The position numbers were made by a program, and so were the translations under genes. A DNA stretch of 64,000 bases from Acephala macrosclerotiorum (lineage: Eukaryota; Ascomycota; Leotiomycetes; Helotiales; Mollisiaceae): contig MU119261.1 of NCBI GenBank assembly GCA_014904845.1, positions 8,516 to 72,515 of the forward strand, in the 5' to 3' direction. Positions 1 to 11,153 of the stretch are shown piece after piece. The notes beneath the pieces were generated by a model. It saw only the letters and a list, made by a program, of their open reading frames with translations. It made no database searches and was not told the origin of the DNA. Each line of letters starts with the position of its first letter. Within the stretch, counting starts at the first letter, position 1.

Positions 1-880
1 ATAATCTCATAATCAAATTATTTAATTTCGAATAATATAATTAAAACAAAAAATATTTATTAATTGATTTTCAATTTTCGATTTTTAATAGTTTGAATTT
101 CTTTTTAATAATAATAAAAAACAAAATATACAAATCGCATATAAATAGTTTTTAATAAAATTTATTAAAACAATTCATTTTTCGATATCGTTTTACTAAT
201 ATAGAAAAACAATAAAATACAAAACAAAAAAATTTAATTGTAAATTAATTTATTTTAATTAGTAAATTAAATTTATTCGAAGTAATTCGTAATTCGTAAA
301 TCAATTAATTAATCAATTAAAATAGAAATAGAAAAAGTTGTTGATTAGTTTATAGTAAATGAAAACTCTTTATGTACTAAAAAACACGTGATTAGTACTA
401 CTCTCGAAACTAATTATTTACAAAGATTTTTAAAGAGAGAACATATAGTTCTATTATAGTAATAATTAAAAAAACTTAAAAAATTAACGTTATTTTTATT
501 ATTTGATTTATAATTTCGAAATTTAAAAAAACGTAATATTAAAATTTTTATTTACGAATACGTTTAATTCATTATATTATAATACGTTAAATAATTTTTA
601 TTTATTATTAATATTAAAAATTTATTATTAATACGAATATTTTTTATATAATAATAAAAAATTATATATAAAAAAATATATATATAATACGTATTATATT
701 TAAAAATTTAAAAGTTTTTAATTAATAATAATAATAATAATAAAATATATTATTTAATATAAATATATTTTTTATATTTTTTTAATAATATTAATATTAA
801 AATTTTTATTTAAAACGATATTATATTTAAATATATATTTAATATTATTATTTTTTTAAAAAATATTTTACTCGGCGTTC
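1..880. repeat. A/T-rich, RIP-like degenerate repeat block (left edge)
   Basis: Almost pure A/T sequence rich in TpA, with isolated CpG and no reading frame of useful length. It ends abruptly near 870-900, where normal composition resumes. This composition is typical of transposon copies mutated by RIP in Pezizomycotina. No terminal repeat can be defined because the block runs off the window. The link to RIP is inference from composition only. Confidence 0.7.
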
Positions 881-1315
881 AAGTTTGAAAATAATAAATC
901 CATTTAAAAGCGATTAAAGAAAACCGAATCTTTGAATGTTTTATACTTGGAAAAATAATAAAATCGTAACTCGAATTTGGAATAACAAAGGAAATTAGTA
1001 GTTTTTTGACAACAATTGCCGGTTATAATAGTGCGTGTATAAACGCGAAGAAGCAATCAATCGAAAGAGCCATAGTATAGAAGAAACGGTATCAAATTCA
1101 CGAATTCTTGAGATGAAATTGTCCGACTTGAAGGCCACCTGAAAAGGGGCTCGCTTACGGACCAATGATCATGCTACTCTACTCCTGCTCTTGTCAAGAA
1201 CAATTAAAGACGTGAAAGCCTGCGCCAGGGGACATGAAGGTCAGTGCAAACTCTAATACATACCGGAAACCCTTCCTGCGGCTCCTGTGAAATACAAATA
1301 AGGGTGATGCTATCC
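881..1315. other. Intergenic, nothing recognised
   Basis: Transition from the A/T-rich block to normal composition. It would hold the 3' UTR and terminator of the minus-strand gene that ends at 1316. No motif, repeat or RNA gene was recognised. Confidence 0.4.
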
Positions 1316-2671
1316 TTAACGCATCTCAATCATTGCCTCAGCAGCTTCCTGCTCTTGAGTAAGAGCTTTAGTGTGACCTTCAATCGTAGTAATACCAAAT
1401 ATCCTGCGTCGCCTAACAGGCTCCAACATCAGACGATCAACCTCCTCGTCACCATATGTCTGCCGATCCAAACCATTGACTTTGACCCACGTCTTGTTAT
1501 AGATTCCGATTTGATACTGTCGTCCTGGATGGGAGCCTTCGCAGTCCCAAGTCACATATCGGTCATCCGGATTAAACGGAATCGCTCTGTCGACATAAAC
1601 AATGCAACCGAATTCGCTGGGTCCTCCGTCGGCTGCGCTTGGCCTTTCGTGGTGGTATTTGAAGAAGAGCCAGGTAGACTGTCCTCGTCTCCCGCGCACA
1701 TTAACTCTGTAAACTCGCTTGACCTTGTGCAAGTTTGCATTGGTACTGTAGAAGTTCGTTCTAATCTTGGCTGGAATTGTTGATGTCTTGACAAGTTCCT
1801 CAAGTAAAAGGAAGAATTGAGGATTAGAGCCTTCCATCCTTGAATTTTCCCAATTGACTTGAAGGGAGTCACAGCAGAATGGATTTGCAGACTCCTTAGG
1901 CAACCCAAGTTTCTTGAACTTGCGTGCCTCTTGCAACTGGAACTCGTCAGAGCAGACCTTGTGTAAGGAAAACTCCAAAAGCGCAGGGAATTTGCATACC
2001 TCCTTAAGGTGCTGCTCGTTGACCTCTAGCTTGACAGCAAGAACACTCCTTCCCATGAACATCTCTCTCTCGTCATTGATTATAAACTCCAGATCATCCT
2101 CCCACGTTTCGGACCCGATTTCTAGTCCCTTAGACTAGAATATCAGACAGTCAGTAGCAAGTTCTCAGTCGCGCAAGACTGCCAAGTGTCGCATCTCCTC
2201 GGGGCTTTACAACTTACAGCATGAGTAGCGCAGACAGCCTGTGTACCCGAAATCCTCGAGTCAGTATACTTCTTTCAAATATATCGGGCGTTATTCGGGA
2301 GTCAAATGCTTGATTCTGGTCTTGCAGCGAGTAGAGCTCGTGAAAATGCCAGAAGAGGGAATGTAGCTCAAGGGAAGTCGACTAACCACATGAGAACAAT
2401 ATTTGCAGCCCTTCTCTGCCATTTCCTCGTTGATAGAGATTGGTGGTGGTGGCGGGGGAGAAGGCGAGGTTCTTGTGGGAGGTGGTAGTGGCGTGTCGGT
2501 CGGGAACTTCCAATTCAGGGGCGGGCCAAGAGGACCGTCAGAAGGAAGAGGTCTTGTGGGAGACAACGGCGGCGCTCTTGGGCGATATGGGGTGTTATAT
2601 ATAAGCGGAGGTCGGAGGGGGCCTTCAGGCGACGACGGGGGAGAGTCAGTAGCTCCGCGTACTTGGAACAT
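1316..2671 (-). CDS. Hypothetical protein with proline-rich N-terminus and Cys/His cluster, three exons
   Basis: I do not recognise this family. A three-exon model on the minus strand reads cleanly: exon 1 2671-2387, a 21 bp exon 2238-2218, exon 3 2134-1316, about 374 aa. The donors are GTTAGT and GTAAGT and the acceptors are ACACAG and TTCTAG. The summed exons are a multiple of three. Residues about 10-75 are proline-rich and probably disordered. Next comes a cysteine/histidine cluster (CKYCSHV, then AVCATHA across the mini-exon) that could bind a metal, then a globular region of about 270 aa rich in aromatic and charged residues, with RRRRIFG near the end. No signal peptide or membrane segment is seen. 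The start is the first ATG of the long exon. The cluster exists only if the 21 bp exon is used, so RNA evidence would matter. The gene sits next to the A/T-rich block but shows no decay. Confidence 0.6.
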
Positions 2672-3290
2672 CGTGCACGAGATTCTTGTGCGCAGGTTGT
2701 CCTAACAGGTGATGAAGACTTCGGGCTCGCTTCGATAAGATGTGGTTGTGAATATATCCTAGAGAGAACAACTATTTTTGGGAGAAGAAAGTCGACAGTG
2801 GATGTTTTCTCAGAAAGTGTGACGATTCGGTTTGAGGAAGGAGCAACAGCATGGCCTTGCTTACAATGTCAAGTAAATATAGTAGTGCTTTGATATTGCT
2901 GGCTCCTTCCCTTTCGGAACTTGCTGACAAGAATGAAGGAATAAGGCTTGCAGCATCCGCTCTTTCCTCGGCGTCAAAATAAAATGAACAATAATTTGAT
3001 ACTAAAGTTCACGATGTGTGGAGTTCTCGTATTAGATGTACCAATAAGCGCTGAATTTGGTCTCCCTTCCGTGAGCAGGGTGGCTTTAAATTGAAATTGC
3101 AGCAGAAATAATGAGTAATGCAAACCTCATGAGATATGGGGTGAGTGAGAAGAAACAAATTTGCAATAAGGATCATCGCATTCGAAGTCCTTCATGTAAA
3201 GAACGTTCAAGAACATACTTTTTCTTGAAACTGCGCACTCTCATCGCCAAAAGTCACACCCATCAAGCTCGCTTCCTGGCTACATCACTT
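2672..3290. other. Intergenic, nothing recognised
   Basis: Upstream region of the proline-rich gene and downstream region of the minus-strand gene ending at 3291. Only short overlapping frames on both strands. No repeat or RNA gene recognised. Confidence 0.4.
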
Positions 3291-3824
3291 TCACTTCTTG
3301 CCCTTAGCCGTTTCTCGCTCCATCCTCTCCCGCCCCTCCCTCTGCCTCTGCTGTCCTTTCCCAACCTCGTTCTCTGGCGCCATCGCAGGTAGCATGCCAG
3401 GACCCCATACAGGCAAGTCCTTCACATCGCCCATCCATGCCTTATTCTTGCTTGGATCGGCACCTGGTCCTACGAGTTTAACATGATCTTGTCCCTGCAA
3501 AGCTGGATGATTGTAGTTTTTGTTGGCTCGTTTGCAGCGGGTATCATTCTTTGTGCTAGACATCGATGAGGGCTGGCGTCGGGTGGAAGGGGAGGTCTTG
3601 GTGGTTGGTGGCTTGGGGATGCTGGTGTAGAAGTCCTCTTTGGTTGGGGAGAATCGCTTTTGACTCGAAGAAGCAGGATCTTTTCTGTTGGGCTTGTTTT
3701 GGAAGGCGGAAGGCTGCCTTAAATCGGGTGAAGCTGGTGGAGACATGACGAAGCCGTCACCGACAAGTCTTTCCATCTTCCGCCATTCTTTCTGCTCTTT
3801 CGTCTTTGAGAGGTGGTTTCCCAT
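3291..3824 (-). CDS. Small hypothetical protein with putative N-myristoylation start
   Basis: Single-exon frame of 177 aa counted from the second in-frame ATG (3824). I prefer this start because it gives MGNHLSKTKEQK: Gly2 and Ser6 followed by Lys7 match the classic N-myristoylation signature. An in-frame ATG at 3857 would add 11 residues and hide that glycine. The middle is Ser/Pro/Lys-rich and probably disordered. Near the C-terminus is an ordered-looking block (GPGADPSKNKAWMGDV, then DLPVWGPGMLPAMAPENEV) and then a charged Arg/Glu/Lys tail. No membrane segment is seen. I do not recognise the family. Peripheral membrane attachment by a lipid anchor is an inference from the start motif alone. 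The downstream neighbour is a sugar transporter on the same strand. Confidence 0.6.
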   Translation of the reverse strand: MGNHLSKTKEQKEWRKMERLVGDGFVMSPPASPDLRQPSAFQNKPNRKDPASSSQKRFSPTKEDFYTSIPKPPTTKTSPSTRRQPSSMSSTKNDTRCKRANKNYNHPALQGQDHVKLVGPGADPSKNKAWMGDVKDLPVWGPGMLPAMAPENEVGKGQQRQREGRERMERETAKGKK

Positions 3825-4321
3825 GACGAATGATGCTATGAGATATGCAGAGTACATTGTCTCTGCTGGGCTTTATAACTCAAGAAGCAGTCGAGTCTCT
3901 CGAGTGATTCGACGGAATGATTCATGGGCCGAATAGTAAGTGTATGGGTAGACATCCAGCGGCCAGTCATGCTCAACTCTCGCGGAGCATAACACCATTG
4001 TGTGCGCAAAAGAATGTCAGAATGCAACAACCAAGCAGTATAGTGATAAATGCAAATAAATCAGTAAAAATCAGGGGCCGCAGCTTTGCGGGGGTGGCAG
4101 GGGATACATTAGGTCTTGCTACATGCTTTGGGCTTCGATACCGTGGCAGAGCTCAGTTCGAAAAACAAGATTGAGTCCAGGTAGCAAACCCGCAACATAT
4201 GTCGATGGTGGGGGTTGCTTGTTGTATCAAGACCGAGGTTAATCAACATTTCTCGACGAGTCGCCTGTATTCGGCGCCAGACTCGATACCTTTCCCATGC
4301 CCTTCACAATGTACCTCAACA
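3825..4321. other. Intergenic, nothing recognised
   Basis: Spacer between two minus-strand genes. It contains the alternative upstream ATG of the small protein at 3857 and presumably that gene's promoter. No repeat or RNA gene recognised. Confidence 0.4.
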
Positions 4322-6201
4322 CTACATCCCCTCAGCCTCATCAACCTTCATGTCAGACCCGTCAATGGACCCACTCTTTCCCGTCTCAACATCATGAATC
4401 ATCTGCCCCTTATGTGCCGCATTCGCAATCTCCGGATGTTCCTCTTTCAACCTCGCGAAATTTTTCTCCGCATCCCATACCCAAGGAGTTTTTGCCGCAA
4501 ACAATAAATCCATTTCTTCAAGCGTTCTCTGATTGGATTCGGGGTAGAGGGCCCAGACCATGGGGAGGGTGATTACGTTGGAGATGGCGAAGATGTAGAG
4601 TGTCTTCTCATTGATGCTGTTGAACATTACGGGGCAAAGGAGAGTCTGGTTTTTGTTAGCTGGCAGATCAAGGATTGGAGGTAGATGGGGGGACGTACGA
4701 GCCAGCCGTTGCCGATACTCCATCCGAAGACACCCCACGCGTTGCCTTTTGCTCGAACCTCGAGGGGGAATATCTCAGCAGGGTAAAGCCATGGCACGGT
4801 CAGCCAGGTGGCACCAAAAATAAAAGTGAAGATGAACACGAATGATGCAGCTGCTGCTCCATACTGAGCAGCTTTTGCTGTGTCGCCGGAGTTTGTGGCG
4901 TCGTTGGCTAGCTTGGACATTCCTCCTGCGAGGAACATGGCAATCCCTTGCCCGGTAGATCCCCAGTACATCGTCCACCGTCGACCAATTCTATCCAGAG
5001 TAAAGACACAGATAAGAGTGGAGAACATGTAGAAGATGTTGTTAAGACCAGAAATCCATTGTGATTTCTCTGTATCGAAGCCTGCCATACGGAAGATTGT
5101 TGGAGCGTCTGCCATAGTTAATTCTGGTTGTCTCCACTTTCTTGAGGTTACTCACAAACAGTAACACCAGCAATGCCCACCCATTCTTGCATTATCTGAA
5201 GCCAGATCACAAGCTGCACTCTTCGACCAGTGTGCAAATCTCCCGACCCTCTGCCTGTCAACATGGACAAATATGACGACCTGTTTCCAGCCTCTTTCTC
5301 GAGTCGAGAGACATTTCTGATGTCTTGGAATTCTGCTTCTGCAAGAAATTTGTCTTCGCCTTCGTCACCTCGAAGTCGACCTAGGATAAAGCGAGCTTCG
5401 TCCTCGCGACCAACTTTCACTAACCATCTTGGTGATTCTGGAAACCACCAAACTATGATGAATAGAACAAGGAGGGGAATAATTTGGAAGGCGATTGGGA
5501 ACCTCCAGCGGAAAGGAGAGGCGCCTTGGTCGATGAATGAGAGACCGCTGTCACGATTTAGAATTAAAATTCAATGGAGTTGGATGAGAGACTTACAATT
5601 CGAGCCAGTAGGCAACAACCACACCGAAGATGTTCAGTGTGAACTCGATAGCGATGAATTGTCCTCGGCCGGTATGAGGAACACTCTCCGTTGCCCATAC
5701 CGGAACAATGGCATTGAGAATGCCAGTTCCCCAACCATTTATCAATCGTGCTACCCTACATTAGTCTTTGCTTGAAATATTGTAAAGTTGGAGCTATTCA
5801 CCGAAGATCATCCAAATGTGACTCTGCGCAGAGCATTGCAAACTTGCACCAAGTACACCCCAAGCAGCGCCCAGAGCAATAGTCTTTATTCGGCCAATTT
5901 TCTCGCCAACCCAACCTCCAATAGGAGCGCCGACCAAAGTCCCCAGGTAATACACGGACACAATACCGCCTTGCAACAGACTATCCGTAATTACGGGAGT
6001 ATTTGGTGATCCATCGATGGTCTCAACATGACCAAAGCCCATGAGTTCGATGTAGTCTTTAGCGTTGTTGACCCCACCCATCATTCCCTGGTCGTAACCA
6101 AAGAAGAAGATTGAAAGGCTGGCTACACAATTGATGGCTATGAGAAGATTTCGCTTCTCGAGGGAATGAGCTACATTCCATTTCTTGATTTGGTTGCCCA
6201 T
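4322..6201 (-). CDS. MFS sugar transporter, five exons
   Basis: Probable proton-coupled plasma-membrane sugar transporter of the fungal hexose-permease (SP) family, about 559 aa, the normal family length. Model: exons 6201-5802, 5750-5597, 5547-5156, 5108-4699 and 4645-4322. All introns are about 47-53 bp with GT-AG ends and consistent phases. Family hallmarks are visible: FFGYDQGMMGG in TM1, GEKIGRIKT in the TM2-3 loop, FPESPRWL before the central loop, LDRIGRRWTM in the TM8-9 loop, and WLYPAEIFPLEVRAKG near TM10, followed by YPESNQRTLEEMD. The long frame opens with TTG, so I chose the ATG at 6201 (MGNQIKKW), just before TM1. It diverges from a bZIP regulator across about 1 kb. Substrate cannot be told from sequence. 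No disabling change is seen. Confidence 0.9.
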
Positions 6202-7218
6202 CTTGGCAACAGCAGGGAAGAAAGAAGGCAGAAGCAAGAAGTGAAGATAGCAGCGTCTAATGCAGGACAGACAAAAAGCAAATACGTGCAGCAGGAACTT
6301 ATAACTTCATCTCGCCGTCATGCCCCTCACCGTCAGCGGCGGCCTTCACTCCGCACCCCACGTCCCCAGACCCCATAAAACGAAAAGCAAGAGTCAGTCG
6401 ATGAGCCCATCGTCTTCGGCCAACCTGCCCCATCTTTGTCGGATTACTTAAAACGGCAATTTTGAAGGAGATCTTCCCCTCGCCATGCTATGGCGGGAAT
6501 AGTGACATTGACCAATTCCCGCTCACGAGATGCGGCTGCAGAAGTGTTGCCTTGGATGAAGATACGCGCACGAATGAGAAGAGGAGCCATTGTTAGGGAT
6601 GATTGTTTCGATGTTCGACAAGGCCGCGCTCCTTGGCTGCGGATGCTCTCCGGTTGGCATTTTAATAGTCGAGAAGGAGAGCTGATGCGCCGGTTTTTGA
6701 GGTAGGAATAGTCGTGTGCAACTGATACGAAGAGCTTCGTAGGTTGACAAGTGATTGACGTCTAGAGAGGCGGCATCACAAGTGTTTCGTGAAAGTTTCG
6801 CGTTTTCTCGCGAAGTTAATTTGACGTTCGCGAAATTTTCTGCAGGATGCACGTGACCTGCACAGTAACCGAATTTGGAAAGGGGCAAGCCTCGAAGCCA
6901 TCTCATCATGCATCTTTCCTTCCGAATCGGAAGCAAGAGCTCGAAATATTGAAGCCTATGAGCATCGATGAGAGATGTCCCTCCATCTCCAAGGTCCCAA
7001 TGGCACAGAACCGCGTCCAAGGCGCGTCTTAGTCAGCTCCGACCAAATATATTACGTACCAGGAACTTAGGGCCTGACAGTTGGCCGGGCTCATGCGATA
7101 ACGGATCCCGAATTTATCTTCACAAAGTTTTGCAATTTTCTTCTTCTCTTCGTTGCACATCTTGTCCATATCAATTGCATACCTTGACGTCTCAAGATCA
7201 TTAATTGTCCGGTCATAA
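6202..7218. promoter_or_regulatory. Divergent intergenic region between sugar transporter and bZIP gene
   Basis: About 1 kb separating two divergently transcribed genes, so it must hold both promoters. It includes a short run of near-palindromic pieces around 6780-6840 (repeated CGCGAA/TTCGCG motifs). Overlapping frames exist on both strands but none looks conserved. Shared regulation of the pair is only a possibility. Confidence 0.4.
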
Positions 7219-8608
7219 ATGAGTTCAGACATTACCCCACTCTTCGACCTTCGAAAAAGGATGGCGAGAGACGATATCTTGTCTGTTGTGCGGGGTGGGA
7301 TCTCGCGTACTGGTACTTCTGCGATGGGAGCGTCAGGGGTGAATGATCGTGTGGGTGCGTACAGCATGCACGAGAATGCGGAACAATCTGCCAGTGCGGA
7401 TCCGGGGACTCCTGTAGCGAAGTCCAAAGGAGGACGTAAACCCGTGAGTGCTTCTTCCAGAATCCTATTGTTGATCAGGTACTGACAATTGATCAGATCT
7501 ACACCTCATTAGAGCAGAAGAAACAACGCAATCGAGATTCCCAAGCGGCGTTCAGAGAGCGTCGACGAGAGTATATTTCAGAGCTTGAGAAGATTGTACA
7601 AGAGCAGAAGGAGAAATTGCAGACTTCTGAGGCTGCTCAGATAAGCTCAAAGGATGAGTGTTTGATGCTGAAATACAAGAACTCCTTGCTTGAAAGGATA
7701 CTTCTTGAGAAAGGCGAGTTTCACTTAGCAATTTGATAGAATGAGCTTAAGCTAATTAAACAGGCATCGATGTCAATGCAGAGCTGAACCGAACGCTCGA
7801 ATTTCCACCGAGACTTCCTACCAATCGGCACAGTGGTGGTGCATCTATGAAGAGAAAACATAATGATTACTCGTATCACTCGTCATCCCACAAGCAAGCC
7901 AGAATGTCAAATCATAGTCATTGCTGCTGCCATGGTGGCGGATCTCACACAGGATCTCACATAGACTTTCATCCGGTTCAAGCTTCAAGCAATAGACACT
8001 TAAGACACTACTCTCCAAACACCGGACGTATTCACAAACACGCTCGATTGACCCCTCAGGTCTTTCCGCGCCCAAAGCATTCCCTCGGCAAGTATTCCCC
8101 TCCCCCTTCTTTCCAGCATATCAAAGAACTTTCCGATCCTAGATTGATTCGATCCAACAGCACCCGATACGCATGCCACTGCATCGGACGCCGTCACCAC
8201 CACCAACATCCTTAATTCTGAATTCACCGGCCTCTTTACCCCCATCTCTCCACTCGGCAAGCTACCCCTCCCCCCTTTCCTCTTGTGTCGATAGAACTCT
8301 GTTCGTCCTAGACTTAACTCGTGAGTACAGACGTAGAGGTTCCTCCCACCCACCTCATCGCATCCGATCACACCTCCCCCCAAACGACAACGACCCATAG
8401 CGCCTCTTCCCCACCCGAAGTCCTCTCTCTACCTTCCAATCAAGCAGCAGCACAGGCGCTGGCTCAGATTCAGAGCCAAAGTTTGAAGACCTTTGACTTT
8501 GATTTCCAGTTTGATCCTACGACACCCTCCTTCACGGAAATTCTGGGACCGGAGAAAGGGGCGGGGTTTGATATGGATTTGGAGTTTCTGTCTAGTCTTC
8601 AAGCTTAA
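7219..8608 (+). CDS. bZIP transcription factor (3' exon structure uncertain)
   Basis: Nuclear DNA-binding regulator. Exon 1 (7219-7443) encodes an N-terminal arm ending KSKGGRKP. Exon 2 (7497-7713) encodes the basic region, KKQRNRDSQAAFRERRREY, with the N-x7-R signature, followed by a leucine-heptad coiled coil. It runs into the next exon through NSLLERILLEKGIDVNAEL, a stretch typical of this filamentous-fungal bZIP type. The junction after LLEK needs a GC-AG intron (donor GCGAGT at 7714, acceptor at 7763). From 7764 the frame stays open to a TAA at 8213. The same frame reopens after 8318 and ends FDMDLEFLSSLQA at 8608, an acidic/hydrophobic tail. One or more further introns are therefore likely, but I could not place them. 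The His/Ser-rich middle is poorly conserved-looking. Decay of the 3' part cannot be excluded. Start ATG at 7219. Confidence 0.7.
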
Positions 8609-9478
8609 TTGAGCCTTGGGAGTTGGTGTCTGGCGCTCAAAGAACATCCAAGCACCAGTCCTGGACTTCGGCGTTCGGCACTTGAGACCTTGACAAATCT
8701 CGTATGTTCTGGGTGGCGTTCGTGCTTCAGCGATCTGACGAATCTCTTTGATCTCGGCGATTAAGCGTCCTGTCACGAGTTTCCTAGCTTGACGAATCTC
8801 CTTGGTTACTCTTATGTCTCCTTACTATGACGAGAAACGAATTGCGTAAGTTAATGGAGAATGGAGGCAAAGGTTGGGGGTTGGGAAAGGAGGGGAGTTG
8901 AATACATAAAATTGGTTGTAGGAAGCAATGGTAGATAGAGGTTAGTAGAGTAGATGTGGCGTGAGGAGCTTCTTTGGTTAGGTTTCAGATAGTACATTTT
9001 ATTGCCTTTCGTGATCTTGGTGTCCCCTTGCACGAGATTCGAATGTAAGATCAATTTTGTATGCTTTGGCAAAGATATGGACATTGGTTTGGGATATTTG
9101 CTTCAGTAGTTGAAGATTGCAGGTTGGACTTCGTTGAGTGGTGGAATGTGGGTGGTTGGGTTAGATACTCTCGAGTCCCAAGATACTATTTTCTTCTTGA
9201 GATCCGGATGGACATTGGGCATAAGCTGAGCGGACTAAGATTTGAATGATAGATGATGTTTAATCGAGTACGACAATCGATAATATAGATGGCTTGCATA
9301 GGTAGAAAATCTTGCATGCCGTACCCTGATTCAACACACAGATGAAGTTATATAACTTGATTTGTCTTCGGACTCCACTGCAAAATGCCCAACGCGTCTT
9401 CAGACTGCGTTTCCAGCGCCAGAAGAAACCCCAATACGGCTGGATTGATATGCTTCTCTCCCATCAAACCACAAGCTA
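8609..9478. other. Intergenic, nothing recognised
   Basis: Convergent 3' flanks of the bZIP gene and MED4, so mainly UTRs and terminators. The segment at 8640-8820 contains a loosely repeated phrase ending in GACGAATCTC/GACAAATCTC. No coding signal was seen. Confidence 0.4.
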
Positions 9479-10479
9479 TCAATCATCATCCTCATCATCA
9501 TCAAAAGTCTCCAACTGAAACACCTTCGGCGCCTCCTCTCTTCTAACCTCGCCCGCCCCACCACTCCCACTCATACTCATCCTCCTCACCATATCCATCC
9601 TCCTTTCCTCATCCCTCTTCTGCCTCTCCGCCTCCTCCGCATCCGCAATCCTCACCCGTTCCGCCTCCAACTCAGCACTCTTCTCCGGATCAAACGTCCA
9701 GGGATCAACTCCCTTATCAAGGAGGACTTGTATACTAGCCAACGCGCCCCTCCTGATGACTTCTTCGTTTGGCCACGGGACAAATAGAGCTTCATTCCCG
9801 GCGTTGAAAAATGGTTCCCAGGTTTTGTGCGTACTGGCTACGCCGGTCGTGTCGGTTGTTTGTATTTCTCCAACAGCAGGTGCAGATGGTTGATCGATAT
9901 CCATTGATGTTCCAGATGATTGTGCTTGTGATTGTTCAGAGACAACGCCGTTTGTGGCTACACTTGGTGTCGTGGTCCCGTTTGTTTGTGTCTGCGAAGC
10001 TGGTTCTTTTGGTGTGTTGGTCCCGGCTTCGCCAGATGCGGCTTGGGAGTCTGTTTCTCGGTATGTGGGTGGGAGTGTATATTTGCTGATTCGGCGTGCG
10101 TATGCTAGGAGCTCGGCATTAGAGACGGGGTTTGTGTTTGTGGGGAAGGTGGAGGAGGGCGTTGCGATCAGGTCGCGGCGGGTGCTGGCTAGGAGGGTGA
10201 GGGTTTCTTTGATTTGGGTGTCGAGGGTAGCGGATGTCTCGCGGAGGGCGAGAAGCTTCCTATGATTGGCTTGGTGGGTTGTTACTGTAGTCCAGTTAGT
10301 AGGAGGAGGGATTTGGTGGAGGAGAGCTCACGTTGCTCTAGGCTCTGGCTGAGCTCCGCGTCCGCAGTGACTAGATCATTGGCAAGGGTTGGGTTTGGAT
10401 TGTAGGTCGAAATTGAATTGATCAAAGCCTGTAGAGCTCGCTCCACGCGCTCGAACCGCTTGTCAATCAGGTTGTCCAT
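9479..10479 (-). CDS. med4: Mediator of RNA polymerase II transcription subunit 4
   Basis: Middle-module subunit of the Mediator complex, bridging transcription factors to RNA polymerase II in the nucleus. Two exons (10479-10332 and 10284-9479) separated by a 47 bp intron (GTGAGC...CTACAG) give 317 aa. The N-terminus MDNLIDKRFERVERAL and the helical stretch through ADAELSQSLEQ, then HQANHRKLLALRET after the intron, match the fungal MED4 coiled coil. The central part carries the MED4 motif around LLAYARRISKYTLPP. The second half is low-complexity Thr/Ser/Gln, then WEPFFNAGNEALFVPWPNEEV and a charged coiled coil, ending in an acidic run. The long C-terminal extension is usual for filamentous fungi. 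Start is the first ATG. Confidence 0.93.
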
Positions 10480-11153
10480 GGTTCTCCTCTCGTGTTGTTG
10501 GAGCTGTCATTGAGAAACTTGAAGCGCGAACTTGGAGGCAGGGCTTAGCGTGCCTTTGGAATCCCTGTCAAAGCGCCATCACGTGGAAGCTGAACTGGAA
10601 GACTTCAAGATATGGTGCTTACGATAGATATTCTGGGAGATATAGTTCTTCTGAGAGAAGGAAAATCACATCTGACATTTCATACCATGTTCAGCGGTCT
10701 CTAGCACTCTACATATGAGTTCTATCCCTTGTGTTGAATTCCAAGTGACTAGCCTGAAGTAGCTAGCGTGATGTAGAAATCCTTATCAGATTTCAATCCT
10801 TATCAATTATATTTTGATGATATTATTTTCTCGCTTCAAGGTCTGCGACATGCAACAAAACCTCACGAATATCTAAGCACAATTGGGACATTCAGAAAAT
10901 CAAGGAATTTAAGACCTTGGATTTCTTGGGGGGATGCTGAGCATGGCAGACCTCGTGATGACATGCTTTGTATGTCAGCGACTTCTCTTGAAGTAGATAT
11001 TCTCACACTCTATTTTCTCTTGTTTTCTATCTGCTTCATTCTTGTCTATGAATCGTCCACAATCTCCCAAGTCCAGCACAGTTCTCCAAGAGCCACGTTG
11101 TCCATCGACTCCTTTTGGAAGTCTGTCTCAGCTCCCAACCGCTCACACTTTCC
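10480..11153. other. Intergenic, nothing recognised
   Basis: Promoter of MED4 and 3' flank of the flavin-reductase-like gene. The frame continuing to 11036 is the altered tail of that gene after its frameshift. No other signal was seen. Confidence 0.4.

Noticed and set aside
6523..7020. 165-codon minus-strand frame between the sugar transporter and bZIP genes
   Set aside because: Low-complexity His/Ser/Arg content, no domain, lies in a divergent promoter region. Probably chance.
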